From Curtobacterium pusillum (GTDB taxonomy: Bacteria; Actinomycetota; Actinomycetes; Actinomycetales; Microbacteriaceae): DNA of 64,000 nt. The notes under the pieces are model-generated. The model saw only the letters and a program-made list of their open reading frames with translations. It made no database searches and had not been told where the DNA came from. A program made the position numbers and the translations under genes. The stretch covers positions 1 through 64,000 of the forward strand of contig NZ_JABMCE010000063.1 in assembly GCF_013359865.1 (NCBI RefSeq), read 5' to 3'. Position 1 is the first letter of the stretch; each line of letters begins with the position of its first letter. Shown here piece after piece: positions 13,001 through 21,547 of this stretch.

Positions 13001-14023
13001 ATGGCGACGCTGCGCGAACGGATCACGGCCCCGGCCCACCTCGAACCCCCGATGCCGACCGGCGGGCTGACGTTCCGGGCGGGTTCGCGGGACGACCTCG
13101 ACGCCGTGCACTCCCTCGCCGTGGCTGCTGCGTCGGTCGACGACCCGCATGCCCGTCCCTCCACAGCGGACTTCGAGCGGACGTTGTCCACCGAAGGGCT
13201 CGACATCGCGCGTGACACCCTCGTCGGCGTCGATGCTGAGGGGCATGTGCAGGCCTACGGCATCGTCATCGACGTTCCCTCCCGGGTCACCGCCGCACGG
13301 GTGGTGCTCGACGGCGCGGTCCACCCCGTGCTGCGCGGGCGGGGCATCGGACGGCGGGTGCTCGCGTGGCAGATCGGTCGTGCCCGGCAGCGGCTCGCAG
13401 CGCTCGACCTCGAGCTGCCCGCCACCGTCGAGGTCGGTGCCCCGCAGGGCGCCGGCTCGCTCCGACTCGCGGCGCGTTTCGGATTCGAGCCGACCCGCAA
13501 CTGGGTCGACATGCAGGTGGTGTTCGACGAGCACGAGGAGCGCGATGTGCCGGCGTTGCCGGACGGGTTCGTCGTGCGTGCGGCGACGACCGACGACATC
13601 GAGCCGTTGCGCGCCGCCAAGAACGACGCCTTCCGCGACCACTGGGGATCGCAGCCGATGGTCGAGTCCGACTGGCGGGGGTTCCTCACCGCGTCCAAGA
13701 GCCGGCTCGACCTCGGACGCGTCGTGCTCGCCCGCGACGGCAGGATCGTGGCGTTCGGGATCGTCGAGGTGGACCCGGACGGCTTCGCGGCCCGTGGCCG
13801 GTCGTACGGCTACGTGCACTGGGTCGGGGTCGTCCGGGCGGCGCGTGGCCGGGGGCTCGCGCCGATCGTCCTCGACGCCGTGCTGCAGGCGATCCGCGCC
13901 GACGGCCTGTCCGCCGCGGTGTTGCACGTCGACGCCGAGAACCCGAGCGGTGCCGGCCGGATCTACGAACGCCTCGGGTTCGTCGCGGGCGAGGTGCACG
14001 TCACCGCGTCGACGCCGCTCTGA
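13001..14023 (+). CDS. tandem GNAT-family N-acetyltransferase
   Basis: A 340-residue protein made of two GNAT domains. Acetyl-CoA pyrophosphate loops are visible in both halves: VHPVLRGRGIGRRVL (about 107-121) and VVRAARGRGLAPIVL (about 276-290), and the second ends with the usual NPSGAGRIYERLGF. The tandem layout is that of mycothiol synthase MshD and related acetyltransferases, but neighbours give no mycothiol context, so the acceptor is left open. A -10-like CAGTCT (12989-12994) ends 6 nt before the ATG with no ribosome-binding site, suggesting a leaderless start. It runs in the same direction as the pilus operon but is separated from it by 184 bp. Confidence 0.82.
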   Translation: MATLRERITAPAHLEPPMPTGGLTFRAGSRDDLDAVHSLAVAAASVDDPHARPSTADFERTLSTEGLDIARDTLVGVDAEGHVQAYGIVIDVPSRVTAARVVLDGAVHPVLRGRGIGRRVLAWQIGRARQRLAALDLELPATVEVGAPQGAGSLRLAARFGFEPTRNWVDMQVVFDEHEERDVPALPDGFVVRAATTDDIEPLRAAKNDAFRDHWGSQPMVESDWRGFLTASKSRLDLGRVVLARDGRIVAFGIVEVDPDGFAARGRSYGYVHWVGVVRAARGRGLAPIVLDAVLQAIRADGLSAAVLHVDAENPSGAGRIYERLGFVAGEVHVTASTPL

Positions 14024-14112
14024 CGCGGGCTCCCCGGGTCACCGGCAATCGCGGGTACCCCTGCACTGGGGCCACGGAACACCCCCTCGCCCCCTCGTTG
14101 TGGGACTGCGGT

Positions 14113-14136
14113 GTCCGCTCGACGCGGACGTAGCGT
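14113..14136 (+). promoter_or_regulatory. candidate pil operon promoter with a flanking inverted repeat
   Basis: GTCCGC (14113-14118) and GCGGAC (14124-14129) form a perfect inverted repeat around TCGAC, ending one base before a -10-like TAGCGT (14131-14136), 71 nt upstream of the pilB start. The same TAGCGT hexamer lies upstream of the genes at 55178, 63244 and 51584 (minus). The inverted repeat is placed where an activator or repressor could act. No good -35 is seen. Confidence 0.4.
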
Positions 14137-14207
14137 GGTCGGGCGCCGAACGACTGCGGTGCACGTCCCCACGTCCCACGCGCGACCCGAAGGAGGCTCC
14201 GGAGCAC

Positions 14208-15878
14208 ATGGCCACGCTGTCCGAGATCCTCATCCTCAACGGAGCCCTGCCGATCGAGCACCTCGACTCCATGACCGGCGACGAGGAGATCGACGACCGT
14301 TCGATCCGATCGCTCGTCGACCAGGGCGTCGTCAGCGAGGCGCAGTACATCACCGCCCGCGCCGCGTCGAACAACTCGAAGACCGTCCCGCTGACCGACT
14401 ACCCCGTCGACGGCACCGCGGTGTCGATGCTGCCCGCGGCGCTCTGCCGACGTCACGGCGTGCTCGGCGTCGGGTTCGAGGGAGAGACCCTCGTGCTCGC
14501 GATGGTGAACCCGACGAACGTGCTCGCGATCGACGACGCCCGCACCGCCTCCGGCCGGCCCGTGAAGCCGCTGCAGGTCGAGGAGCGCGACCTCGCCGCG
14601 GCGCTCGACCGGTACCTCCGAGCCGACGACGAGCTGAACGACCTGACGTCCTCGCTCGAGGAAGAAGCGTCCGCGCAGGCGCAGCAGCAGGTCGACCTGA
14701 CCGACGGCTCGCTCGACGACGTCCCGATCGTCCGCTTCGTGAACCTGCTCGTCTCCCAGGCCATCCAGGACCACGCGTCCGACATCCACATCGAGCCCGG
14801 CGAGCACGAGGTCCGTGTCCGCTACCGCATCGACGGCGTGCTGCACGAGATGGCCCCGGCGCCGAAGAACATCCAGAACGGCGTCATCAGCCGCCTGAAG
14901 ATCATGAGCGACATCGACATCGCCGAGCGTCGGAAGCCGCAGGACGGCCGCATGTCGGTGCGCCACGGCGGCCGGCAGATCGACCTCCGCGTCGCGACCC
15001 TCCCCACGGTGTGGGGCGAGAAGGTCGTCATGCGGATCCTCGACAACACGAACACGTCGATGTCCCTCAAGGACCTCAACCTGCTCGAGCAGAACTTCGA
15101 GGCGTACCAGCGCTCCTACTCGAAGCCGTACGGCATGATCCTCGTCACCGGCCCGACCGGCTCCGGCAAGTCGACGACGCTGTACACGACGCTCAACGCC
15201 GTCGCCCGCCCGGAGATCAACGTCATCACCGTCGAGGACCCGGTCGAGTACCGGATGGCCGGCATCAACCAGGTGCAGGTCAACCCGAAGGCCGGACTCA
15301 CGTTCGCCTCGGCGCTCCGGTCGATCCTCCGCTCGGACCCCGACGTCGTGCTCCTCGGTGAGATCCGCGACCACGAGACCGCGCAGATCGCGATCGAGGC
15401 CTCGCTCACCGGCCACCTCGTGCTCTCGACCCTGCACACGAACGACGCGCCCTCGGCGATCACCCGGTTGACCGAGATGGACATCGAGCCGTTCCTCGTC
15501 GGGTCCGCGCTCGACTCGGTCGTGGCACAGCGCCTCGCCCGCCGGCTGTGCGACCGGTGCAAGGCCCCGGCGCAGTACACGCCCGCGCAGCTCGTGGCGC
15601 TCGGCTTCGTGCCGTCCGAGGACACCCCCGTGCCGGAGTTCTTCGGCCCGGCCGGCTGTGCGGTCTGCTCGAACACCGGGTACCGCGGCCGCATCGCCCT
15701 GCACGAGGTGATGACCGTCACCGAGGAGATCGAGCGCCTCGCCGTCTCCAGGGCCTCGAGCGCCGAGATCAGCCGTGTCGCCCAGCAGCAGGGCATGCTC
15801 ACCCTCCGCCAGGACGGGTGGGAGAAGGTCAAGCTCGGCATGACGAGCATCGACGAGATCCTGCGCGTGGTCGCGTAG
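14208..15878 (+). CDS. pilB: type IV pilus assembly ATPase PilB
   Basis: Cytoplasmic hexameric ATPase that powers pilus extension, 556 residues from the ATG behind GAAGGAGG (the frame is open further upstream but overlaps the GNAT gene and has no other start signal). The first ~150 residues form a GspE/MshE-like N-terminal region. The motor domain has Walker A GPTGSGKST (from about 315), the acidic Walker B segment SDPDVVLLGEIRD (Glu385) and LSTLHTNDAP. Two Cys pairs (C448/C451 and C484/C487) make the tetracysteine zinc site typical of PilB/GspE and absent from PilT. It is the first gene of the pilus operon, with pilT starting 16 bp later. Confidence 0.95.
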   Translation: MATLSEILILNGALPIEHLDSMTGDEEIDDRSIRSLVDQGVVSEAQYITARAASNNSKTVPLTDYPVDGTAVSMLPAALCRRHGVLGVGFEGETLVLAMVNPTNVLAIDDARTASGRPVKPLQVEERDLAAALDRYLRADDELNDLTSSLEEEASAQAQQQVDLTDGSLDDVPIVRFVNLLVSQAIQDHASDIHIEPGEHEVRVRYRIDGVLHEMAPAPKNIQNGVISRLKIMSDIDIAERRKPQDGRMSVRHGGRQIDLRVATLPTVWGEKVVMRILDNTNTSMSLKDLNLLEQNFEAYQRSYSKPYGMILVTGPTGSGKSTTLYTTLNAVARPEINVITVEDPVEYRMAGINQVQVNPKAGLTFASALRSILRSDPDVVLLGEIRDHETAQIAIEASLTGHLVLSTLHTNDAPSAITRLTEMDIEPFLVGSALDSVVAQRLARRLCDRCKAPAQYTPAQLVALGFVPSEDTPVPEFFGPAGCAVCSNTGYRGRIALHEVMTVTEEIERLAVSRASSAEISRVAQQQGMLTLRQDGWEKVKLGMTSIDEILRVVA

Positions 15879-15894
15879 GCGGGGGAGTGGAACG

Positions 15895-17499
15895 ATGACC
15901 GATTCCGTCTACGACATCTCCGTCCCCGGCGACGACCCCGTCGCCGGGTGGCACCCGGGACGGCCCGGCAACGAGGTCGGTGGCCGCCGCGCGGCACGGC
16001 TCGCCGCCGCCGCGGCCGAACAGCCGACGTCGCCGGCCCTGGAGGCGCAGATCGCGCCCGCCTCGGCCACGCCGGTCTACGACCTGTCCAGTGACACCGC
16101 CGCGTGGCCCGCTCCCGCCGGCGACCCCGTCGCCGTGCCCGTCGCGCAGCCGCAGGCGGCCCCCGCGACGCCGCCCGCAGCCGTCCCGCCCTCGACCGCG
16201 TCCTACGGGTACGCCGATGCCGCGACCCAGCACCTGCCGGTCGTGCCCGCGGTCCCCACCACGATCCTCCAGTCCGTCCCCGTCACCAGCACCCACGCAC
16301 CCGCTCCCGCTGGACACGACGAGATCCACTTCACGCGCCACGCGCGTGAAGTGGCGGACCCCGACCTCATCACCGCGCTCGCACAGGTGGTCTACCAGGG
16401 GGCATCCGACCTCCACCTCACTGCAGACGCTGCGCCGACCGTCCGCGTCGATGGATCCCTGCGACCCGCCGTCCCGGGAGGCCCGTGGGCGCGCAACAAG
16501 GTCATCGCAGCCCTCAAGACGCTGCTGTCCGTCGAGCAGGCCGGGCAGTTCGACCACGAGCAGGAACTCGACTTCGCGTACTCGCTGTCGCCGGAGTACC
16601 GCTTCCGCGTGAACTACTACCAGCAGCGGGGCAACTGGGGTGCGGCGTTCCGCATCATCCCCACCAAGATCAAGACGCTGAAGCAGCTCGGCATCCCCGA
16701 GCACGTCGGTGAGTTCGCGAAGCTGCCGCGCGGACTCGTCCTCGTCACGGGGCCCACCGGCTCCGGCAAGTCCACCACCCTCGCCGCGCTCATCGACCTC
16801 GTCAACGAGACCCGCGCCGACCACATCGTGACGGTCGAGGACCCGATCGAGTTCATGCACGAGCACAAGAAGGCGATCATCAATCAGCGCGAGGTCGGCG
16901 CCGACACGCACTCCTTCGCCGCTGCCCTCAAGCACGTCCTGCGCCAGGACCCCGACGTCATCCTCATCGGCGAGCTCCGCGACCTCGAGACCATCTCCGT
17001 CGCCCTCACCGCCGCGGAGACCGGGCACCTCGTGTTCGCCACCCTGCACACGCAGAGCGCCCCCGGCACCATCGACCGTGTCATCGACGTGTTCCCGCCG
17101 CACCAGCAGGGACAGATCCGCACGCAGCTCGCCTCCACGCTCGAGGGCGTCGTGTGCCAGACGCTCGTGCCGAAGGCCAACGGGGCAGGCCGTGTCGTCG
17201 CCACCGAGATCATGAAGACCACCCCGGCCATCGGGAACCTCGTCCGCGAGGGCAAGACGTACCAGATCACCTCCGCCATGCAGGCCGGACGTGACGCGGG
17301 CATGCACACGATGGACCAGGACCTCGCCGAACTCGTCAACGTGGGCACCATCACGCGCAAGGCCGCGATGGAGAAGGTGCACGACATCGAGGGCTTCGAC
17401 CGGCTGGTGCAGCGCGTCGAGTCGCCGTCGGACTCCTCGGCCGACGCCATCGCCGCGTCCGAGATCGATTTCGGCGACAAGTACTCCGGAGGGCACTGA
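15895..17499 (+). CDS. pilT: type IV pilus retraction ATPase PilT with a long disordered N-terminus
   Basis: A 534-residue PilT-family motor, compared with about 350 residues for a usual PilT. Residues 1 to about 140 are Ala/Pro/Thr-rich and look disordered. The PilT domain starts near HFTRHAREVADPD and has Walker A GPTGSGKST (286-294), GELRDLETI, FATLHTQSAP and the retraction-motor hallmark TPAIGNLVREGKTYQI (canonical AIRNLIREGK). There are no zinc cysteines, which separates it from PilB. It lies between pilB and pilC and overlaps pilC by one base. Retraction, and hence twitching or DNA uptake, is inferred from family knowledge. Confidence 0.93.
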   Translation: MTDSVYDISVPGDDPVAGWHPGRPGNEVGGRRAARLAAAAAEQPTSPALEAQIAPASATPVYDLSSDTAAWPAPAGDPVAVPVAQPQAAPATPPAAVPPSTASYGYADAATQHLPVVPAVPTTILQSVPVTSTHAPAPAGHDEIHFTRHAREVADPDLITALAQVVYQGASDLHLTADAAPTVRVDGSLRPAVPGGPWARNKVIAALKTLLSVEQAGQFDHEQELDFAYSLSPEYRFRVNYYQQRGNWGAAFRIIPTKIKTLKQLGIPEHVGEFAKLPRGLVLVTGPTGSGKSTTLAALIDLVNETRADHIVTVEDPIEFMHEHKKAIINQREVGADTHSFAAALKHVLRQDPDVILIGELRDLETISVALTAAETGHLVFATLHTQSAPGTIDRVIDVFPPHQQGQIRTQLASTLEGVVCQTLVPKANGAGRVVATEIMKTTPAIGNLVREGKTYQITSAMQAGRDAGMHTMDQDLAELVNVGTITRKAAMEKVHDIEGFDRLVQRVESPSDSSADAIAASEIDFGDKYSGGH

Positions 17500-18722
17500 T
17501 GTCGCTCGCGTACGACTACCGCGGGCGTGACGGCGCCGGCAAGCTCGTCAAGGGACGGCTCGACGCCGCGTCCGAAGGCGCCGTCGTCCAGCGCCTGCGG
17601 GGGATGGGAGTCTCGCCGATCGCGATCACCGAGGCGAAGCCCGGTACGGGGTTGCAGACCGAGATCAAGATCCCCGGGTTCGAGAAGGGCGTCGGACTCA
17701 AGGATCTGGCGATCATGTCGCGTCAGGCCTCGACCATGCTCTCGTCCGGGCTCTCGTTGCTCCGGGCGCTGTCGATCCTGGCGGACCAGACCGAGAACAA
17801 GAAGCTCAAGGACATCCTCGGCAAGGTCCGGGACGACGTCGAACGCGGTGTTTCCTTCTCGGATGCGGTCGCGAAGTACCCGGTGGACTTCCCACCGATC
17901 ATGATCAACATGATCCGGGCCGGGGAGACCGGCGGCTTCCTCGATCAGGCGATGGACTCGATCGCCACGAACTTCGAGAAGGAGCACAAGCTCCGGTCGA
18001 CGATCAAGTCGGCGATGACGTACCCGGTCGTGGTGCTCGTCATGTCGCTCGTCGCGGTCATGGTGATGCTCATCTTCATCGTGCCGATCTTCCAGAAGAT
18101 GTTCTCGTCGCTCGGCGGGCAGCTCCCGCTGCCGACGATGATGCTCGTGTACGCGTCGCACGCCATGGTCTACGTCGGGCCGGTCCTCCTCGTTGCGATC
18201 GTCCTCGGGTGGTTCTGGTGGCGGGGGAACAAGAACACCGATCGGGTCCGAGGTGCCGTCGACCCGGTGAAACTGAAGCTCCCGGTCTTCGGGCAACTCA
18301 ACCAGAAGATCGTCATCGCGCGTTTCACTCGCAATCTCTCGAACATGATCGGTGCCGGTGTCCCGATTTTGCAGGCATTGCAGATCGCCGGAGAAGTGTC
18401 GAACAACTTCGTGGTCGAGAAAGCACTGCAACGCGTTTCTGAATCGGTACGGAAAGGTGAATCGATCGCAGCTCCGCTCGCGAAGGAAACGGTGTTCCCG
18501 ACCATGGTGTCGCAAATGGTCGCCGTGGGTGAGGACGCCGGCTCGCTCGAGATCATGCTCGAGAAGATCTCGGTGTTCTACGACAGCGAAGTCGAAGCGA
18601 CGACAGAGGCGCTCACCTCGCTCATCGAGCCGCTGCTCATCGCGTTCCTCGGCGTCGTGGTCGGCGGGATGATCGTCGCGCTGTACCTGCCGATCTTCCA
18701 GATCACGACCCTGGTCAAGTAG
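17499..18722 (+). CDS. pilC: type IV pilus inner-membrane platform protein PilC
   Basis: A 407-residue polytopic platform protein with two GspF domains. The N-terminal domain contains MSRQASTMLSSGLSLLRALSIL and the second contains RFTRNLSNMIGAGVPILQALQI; three membrane segments lie near 170-195, 225-245 and 380-402. It couples the PilB/PilT motors to pilin insertion. The ATG overlaps the pilT stop (TGATG). The stretch 18310-18500 is clearly less GC-rich than its surroundings (TTG, GAA and TTT codons) although the reading frame is intact. Confidence 0.95.
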   Translation: MSLAYDYRGRDGAGKLVKGRLDAASEGAVVQRLRGMGVSPIAITEAKPGTGLQTEIKIPGFEKGVGLKDLAIMSRQASTMLSSGLSLLRALSILADQTENKKLKDILGKVRDDVERGVSFSDAVAKYPVDFPPIMINMIRAGETGGFLDQAMDSIATNFEKEHKLRSTIKSAMTYPVVVLVMSLVAVMVMLIFIVPIFQKMFSSLGGQLPLPTMMLVYASHAMVYVGPVLLVAIVLGWFWWRGNKNTDRVRGAVDPVKLKLPVFGQLNQKIVIARFTRNLSNMIGAGVPILQALQIAGEVSNNFVVEKALQRVSESVRKGESIAAPLAKETVFPTMVSQMVAVGEDAGSLEIMLEKISVFYDSEVEATTEALTSLIEPLLIAFLGVVVGGMIVALYLPIFQITTLVK

Positions 18723-18780
18723 CCGGCTGTTCCGCTGGCCCTCGTGCGGGGGCGGGATTGCGGGTCCTGCCCCCGGTAAT

Positions 18781-18808
18781 GGGGGTGATTCGATGCCCAT
18801 TCACCCCC
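18781..18808 (+). terminator. hairpin between pilC and pilA
   Basis: GGGGGTGA (18781-18788) and TCACCCCC (18801-18808) form a perfect 8-bp stem with a 12-nt loop in the 181-bp gap before pilA. There is no T-run. It could limit read-through or stabilise a processed pilA transcript. The gap downstream is AT-richer than average and may contain a separate pilA promoter, but no clean -35/-10 pair was found. Confidence 0.4.
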
Positions 18809-18915
18809 CGTTCTCGGGATTATGACGAGAAAAGTCGCTGAATACTCTTGTCAGCGGCGGCGGAGCAGTCCCCGGCACAACCCCTCATCGCATTCCCAGA
18901 AGAATGGAAACCACC

Positions 18916-19350
18916 ATGTACTTCGCTCTCATGGGCAAGCTCGACGCTCGCCGCAAGGGCCTCCTCGAGGACAAGGAGAAGGGCTTCACGCTCATCGAGC
19001 TCCTGGTCGTCGTGATCATCATCGGCATCCTCGCCGCGATCGCCATTCCGGTGTACATCGGGGTGCAGAACAACGCGAAAGACTCGGCGGCGAAGTCCGA
19101 CCTCGAGAACGCGAAGACCGCGGTTGTTTCGTACTACACGGAGCACAACGCTCTCCCCTCCGCGCTCACGACGGCGGCCGGCGTGACGGGATACTCACCC
19201 AGTGACTACTCCGCCGATGATGCACAGGCGCCCACGATCAGCGACACGAGCTCGACTGACGGCACGTTCTGCATCGACGCGATCAGCAACGCGGGGAATC
19301 CGTTCAAGGTCGAGGACGACGGCGGGGTCGCCACTGGAAGCTGCGGCTGA
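18916..19350 (+). CDS. major type IV prepilin (PilA-like)
   Basis: A 144-residue type IVa-like prepilin. A short charged leader ends in EKEKG, followed by the prepilin peptidase site G|FTLIELLVVVIIIGILAAIAIPVYIG with Glu5 of the mature protein. Two Cys residues near the C-terminus (FCIDA and GSCG) could form the pilin D-region disulfide. The start at 18916 is preferred because GGAAA lies 5 nt upstream; an ATG at 18904 would add four residues with poorly spaced purines. It is the smallest pilin of the locus, follows a hairpin and is followed by another, consistent with high expression as the main subunit. Confidence 0.9.
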   Translation: MYFALMGKLDARRKGLLEDKEKGFTLIELLVVVIIIGILAAIAIPVYIGVQNNAKDSAAKSDLENAKTAVVSYYTEHNALPSALTTAAGVTGYSPSDYSADDAQAPTISDTSSTDGTFCIDAISNAGNPFKVEDDGGVATGSCG

Positions 19351-19365
19351 TCCGACCTGAACGTG

Positions 19366-19401
19366 GGGCGGACTTTGACTCATCGTGGGCCGGGTCCGCC
19401 C
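19366..19401 (+). terminator. hairpin after pilA, possible attenuator
   Basis: GGGCGGAC (19366-19373) pairs with GTCCGCCC (19394-19401) and is followed by TTCGTT. It lies 16 nt after the pilA stop and before the minor-pilin cluster, so partial termination here would raise pilA over the minor subunits. Confidence 0.5.
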
Positions 19402-19437
19402 TTCGTTGCACATCGATGACCGACGGGAGGTGACCCT

Positions 19438-20826
19438 GTGCTGCGACTGACCACCCTGCTGCGCGAGACCCGCGAGCACGACGAGGGCTTCTCCATCGTC
19501 GAGGTCCTCGTCGCGATGACCGTGTTCGCGATGATCGCCGCGGGCGTCGCCACCGGTATCGTCAGCTCCCTCTACCTCGCCCACGGCTCGCGCTCCCGTG
19601 AGGTCGCCATCGGCCTCGCGCAGGACGCCATCGACGCCGCGCGCACGGACGCCAACCTCTTCGCCGTGACGGACCAGACCACCCCCACGAAGCGGGACGG
19701 TGTCGTCTACACCGTGAAGCAGGTCGCGCGGTGGGTCCCGAGTGCGGGCTCCGCGAACGCCTGCGGTGCCGGCGGGGGCGGCCCGCTCGCTTACAAGCGG
19801 GTCTCGATGACGGTCACCTGGACCGCCGGTACCGGCGGGTCCGAGCAGTCGGTGTCGATGAACAGCCTCGTGGCCCCGACGACATCGGTCACGGCGGCGA
19901 ACCTCGGTACCGTCATCGTCTCGGTGAGCACCGCGTCCGGTGCCGGGAACCAGGGAGTGTCAGTCTCGATCGCCCCGAACGCCAGCAACCCGAGCGGTGC
20001 TACGGCGATCACCTCGACGATCGCGAACACGGATGCGAACGGGTGCACCTACGCGCTCAACGTCAAGCCGGGGCGGTACGACGTGAAGCTCTCGAAATCG
20101 AGCTCGATCGACGACGGCACGTCCGCCGGGTCCCTCGGTTCGCAGACCACGACCCCGTCGACGACGGTGACGGTGACGGCGAACCAGACGGCTGCCGCGA
20201 ACTTCAACTACGACACCGTGATGGCGCTGTCGCCGCAGTGGTCCGACCCGAACGCAAGCACGACGGCGTTCACCTCGCCGACGACCGTTCCGGTGACCTT
20301 GCGGCACAAGGCGGCCGACTACGGCCCCTATGTCGTGGGCACCACCGCGAAGGTGTTCCCCTTCACCGACGGCTACCAGGTGATCGCCGGGACGCCCTCG
20401 ACCTGCCTCAGCAACGATCCGGAGGCGTGGACGACCGCGAACGGCACCGCCGTGGCCCCGCGGAACAACCCGCAGACGATCGGCGCGACGAATGCGGTGA
20501 AGGCACCGGTGCAGATCATCACGGTCAAGCTCGCCGGCACGGCGGACAACGCACTGACGGCGACGACCACCACACCGGTCTCGAACTCGGGCGATCCGGG
20601 GTGCGCGACGACCACGACGTACACGTTCACGGGTCTGCCCACCGGTGGGACGGCGACGATCGGTCTGCCGTACGGCACGTACACGTTGAGGTCGGGCACG
20701 GTGACCAAGATCGTGAACGGGCTCGTCACGATCGCGTTCGCGAGCGGGACGCCCAGCGTGACGAGCTCGACAGGTGTGTCGACGAGTTCCAACAAGGTGA
20801 TGCTCGACCCCAGGCGGACCCCGTGA
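19438..20826 (+). CDS. minor prepilin with Cna-B-like extension (PilV-like)
   Basis: A 462-residue prepilin, much longer than ordinary pilins. The GTG start follows GGGAGGTGACC. The leader ends in HDEG, followed by FSIVEVLVAMTVFAMIAAGVATGIV with Glu5 present. After the pilin body, two regions look like Cna-B/carboxypeptidase-regulatory beta-sandwiches: GTVIVSVSTASGAGNQGVSV through KPGRYDVKLSKS (about 158-225), and APVQIITVKLAG through GLPYGTYTLRSGTV (about 355-425). These end in the Gly-x-Tyr-x-Val/Leu strand usual for that fold. A pilin carrying such modules would fit a tip adhesin or a surface-exposed minor subunit. Its stop overlaps the next prepilin start (ATGA-type). Confidence 0.85.
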   Translation: MLRLTTLLRETREHDEGFSIVEVLVAMTVFAMIAAGVATGIVSSLYLAHGSRSREVAIGLAQDAIDAARTDANLFAVTDQTTPTKRDGVVYTVKQVARWVPSAGSANACGAGGGGPLAYKRVSMTVTWTAGTGGSEQSVSMNSLVAPTTSVTAANLGTVIVSVSTASGAGNQGVSVSIAPNASNPSGATAITSTIANTDANGCTYALNVKPGRYDVKLSKSSSIDDGTSAGSLGSQTTTPSTTVTVTANQTAAANFNYDTVMALSPQWSDPNASTTAFTSPTTVPVTLRHKAADYGPYVVGTTAKVFPFTDGYQVIAGTPSTCLSNDPEAWTTANGTAVAPRNNPQTIGATNAVKAPVQIITVKLAGTADNALTATTTTPVSNSGDPGCATTTTYTFTGLPTGGTATIGLPYGTYTLRSGTVTKIVNGLVTIAFASGTPSVTSSTGVSTSSNKVMLDPRRTP

Positions 20827-21545
20827 TGCGGGCGCTCCGCCGCCTCGGGCGTGAGGACCGTGGCATCTCGCTCGCGGAGCTCCTCGTCGCGATGAGCGTC
20901 AGCATCCTCGTGCTGGCGATGGCCGGCGCGTTCTTCGTGTCCGTGTCGAAGGCGTCGAGCGTCACGTCCGGCATCGACGGCAACACCCGAGTCGCCTCGA
21001 CCGCAATGCGGGAGATGCAGCGCATGTTCCGGGTGGCATCGAACAACCCGGTGCCGAGCGGCATCGACACGCAGTACGCCTTCCAGTACGCCTCCGCCAC
21101 GTCCGTGCGGTTCTTCGCGTACATCAACCTCAACTCCGCGGTGGACGTCCAACCGGTCGAGGTGCAGTTCACGCTCGACCCGGCCAAGGGCACCATCACC
21201 GAGACGAAGTGGAACGGCACGCCGACCGACACGACGAAGAGCTACTACGACTTCCCCCGCGCTTCGACCGCGACGCTCTCCGCAACCCCGACGTCGACGC
21301 TCGTCCTCGCGACGTCGGCCGTCCCCGCTGCCTCCGGCTCGACACCGCTCTTCACGTACAAGGACGCCGGGGGGGAGGTCCTCACGCCGGGGGCGACCGG
21401 GCTGAGCGCCACGGATCTCCAGTCGGTGCGCTCGGTCCCGCTCGAACTCACGGTCGGTGAGCGGAACCCGACGAAGGCGGGCGCCGCCGACAACGTCTCG
21501 CTCCGGAGCACCGTGAGCATGCCCAACCTCCAGTTCGGGAGCTGA
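20826..21545 (+). CDS. minor prepilin (PilW-like)
   Basis: A 239-residue prepilin. The ATG at 20826 shares its A with the stop of the preceding gene. The leader MRALRRLGREDRG is followed by ISLAELLVAMSVSILVLAMAGAFFV, with Glu5 of the mature protein present, then SVSKASSVTSGIDGNTRVAS and a beta-rich globular part. The size and IxLxELLVAM signature are those of PilW-type minor pilins, which help prime pilus assembly. It is followed by the PilX-like gene after 2 bp. Confidence 0.85.
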   Translation: MRALRRLGREDRGISLAELLVAMSVSILVLAMAGAFFVSVSKASSVTSGIDGNTRVASTAMREMQRMFRVASNNPVPSGIDTQYAFQYASATSVRFFAYINLNSAVDVQPVEVQFTLDPAKGTITETKWNGTPTDTTKSYYDFPRASTATLSATPTSTLVLATSAVPAASGSTPLFTYKDAGGEVLTPGATGLSATDLQSVRSVPLELTVGERNPTKAGAADNVSLRSTVSMPNLQFGS

Positions 21546-21547
21546 TC

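Noticed and set aside
13149..14207. Upstream in-frame extension of pilB
   Set aside because: It overlaps the GNAT gene in another frame, gives Ser/Arg/Pro-rich shadow sequence and has no ribosome-binding site; the ATG at 14208 behind GAAGGAGG is clear.
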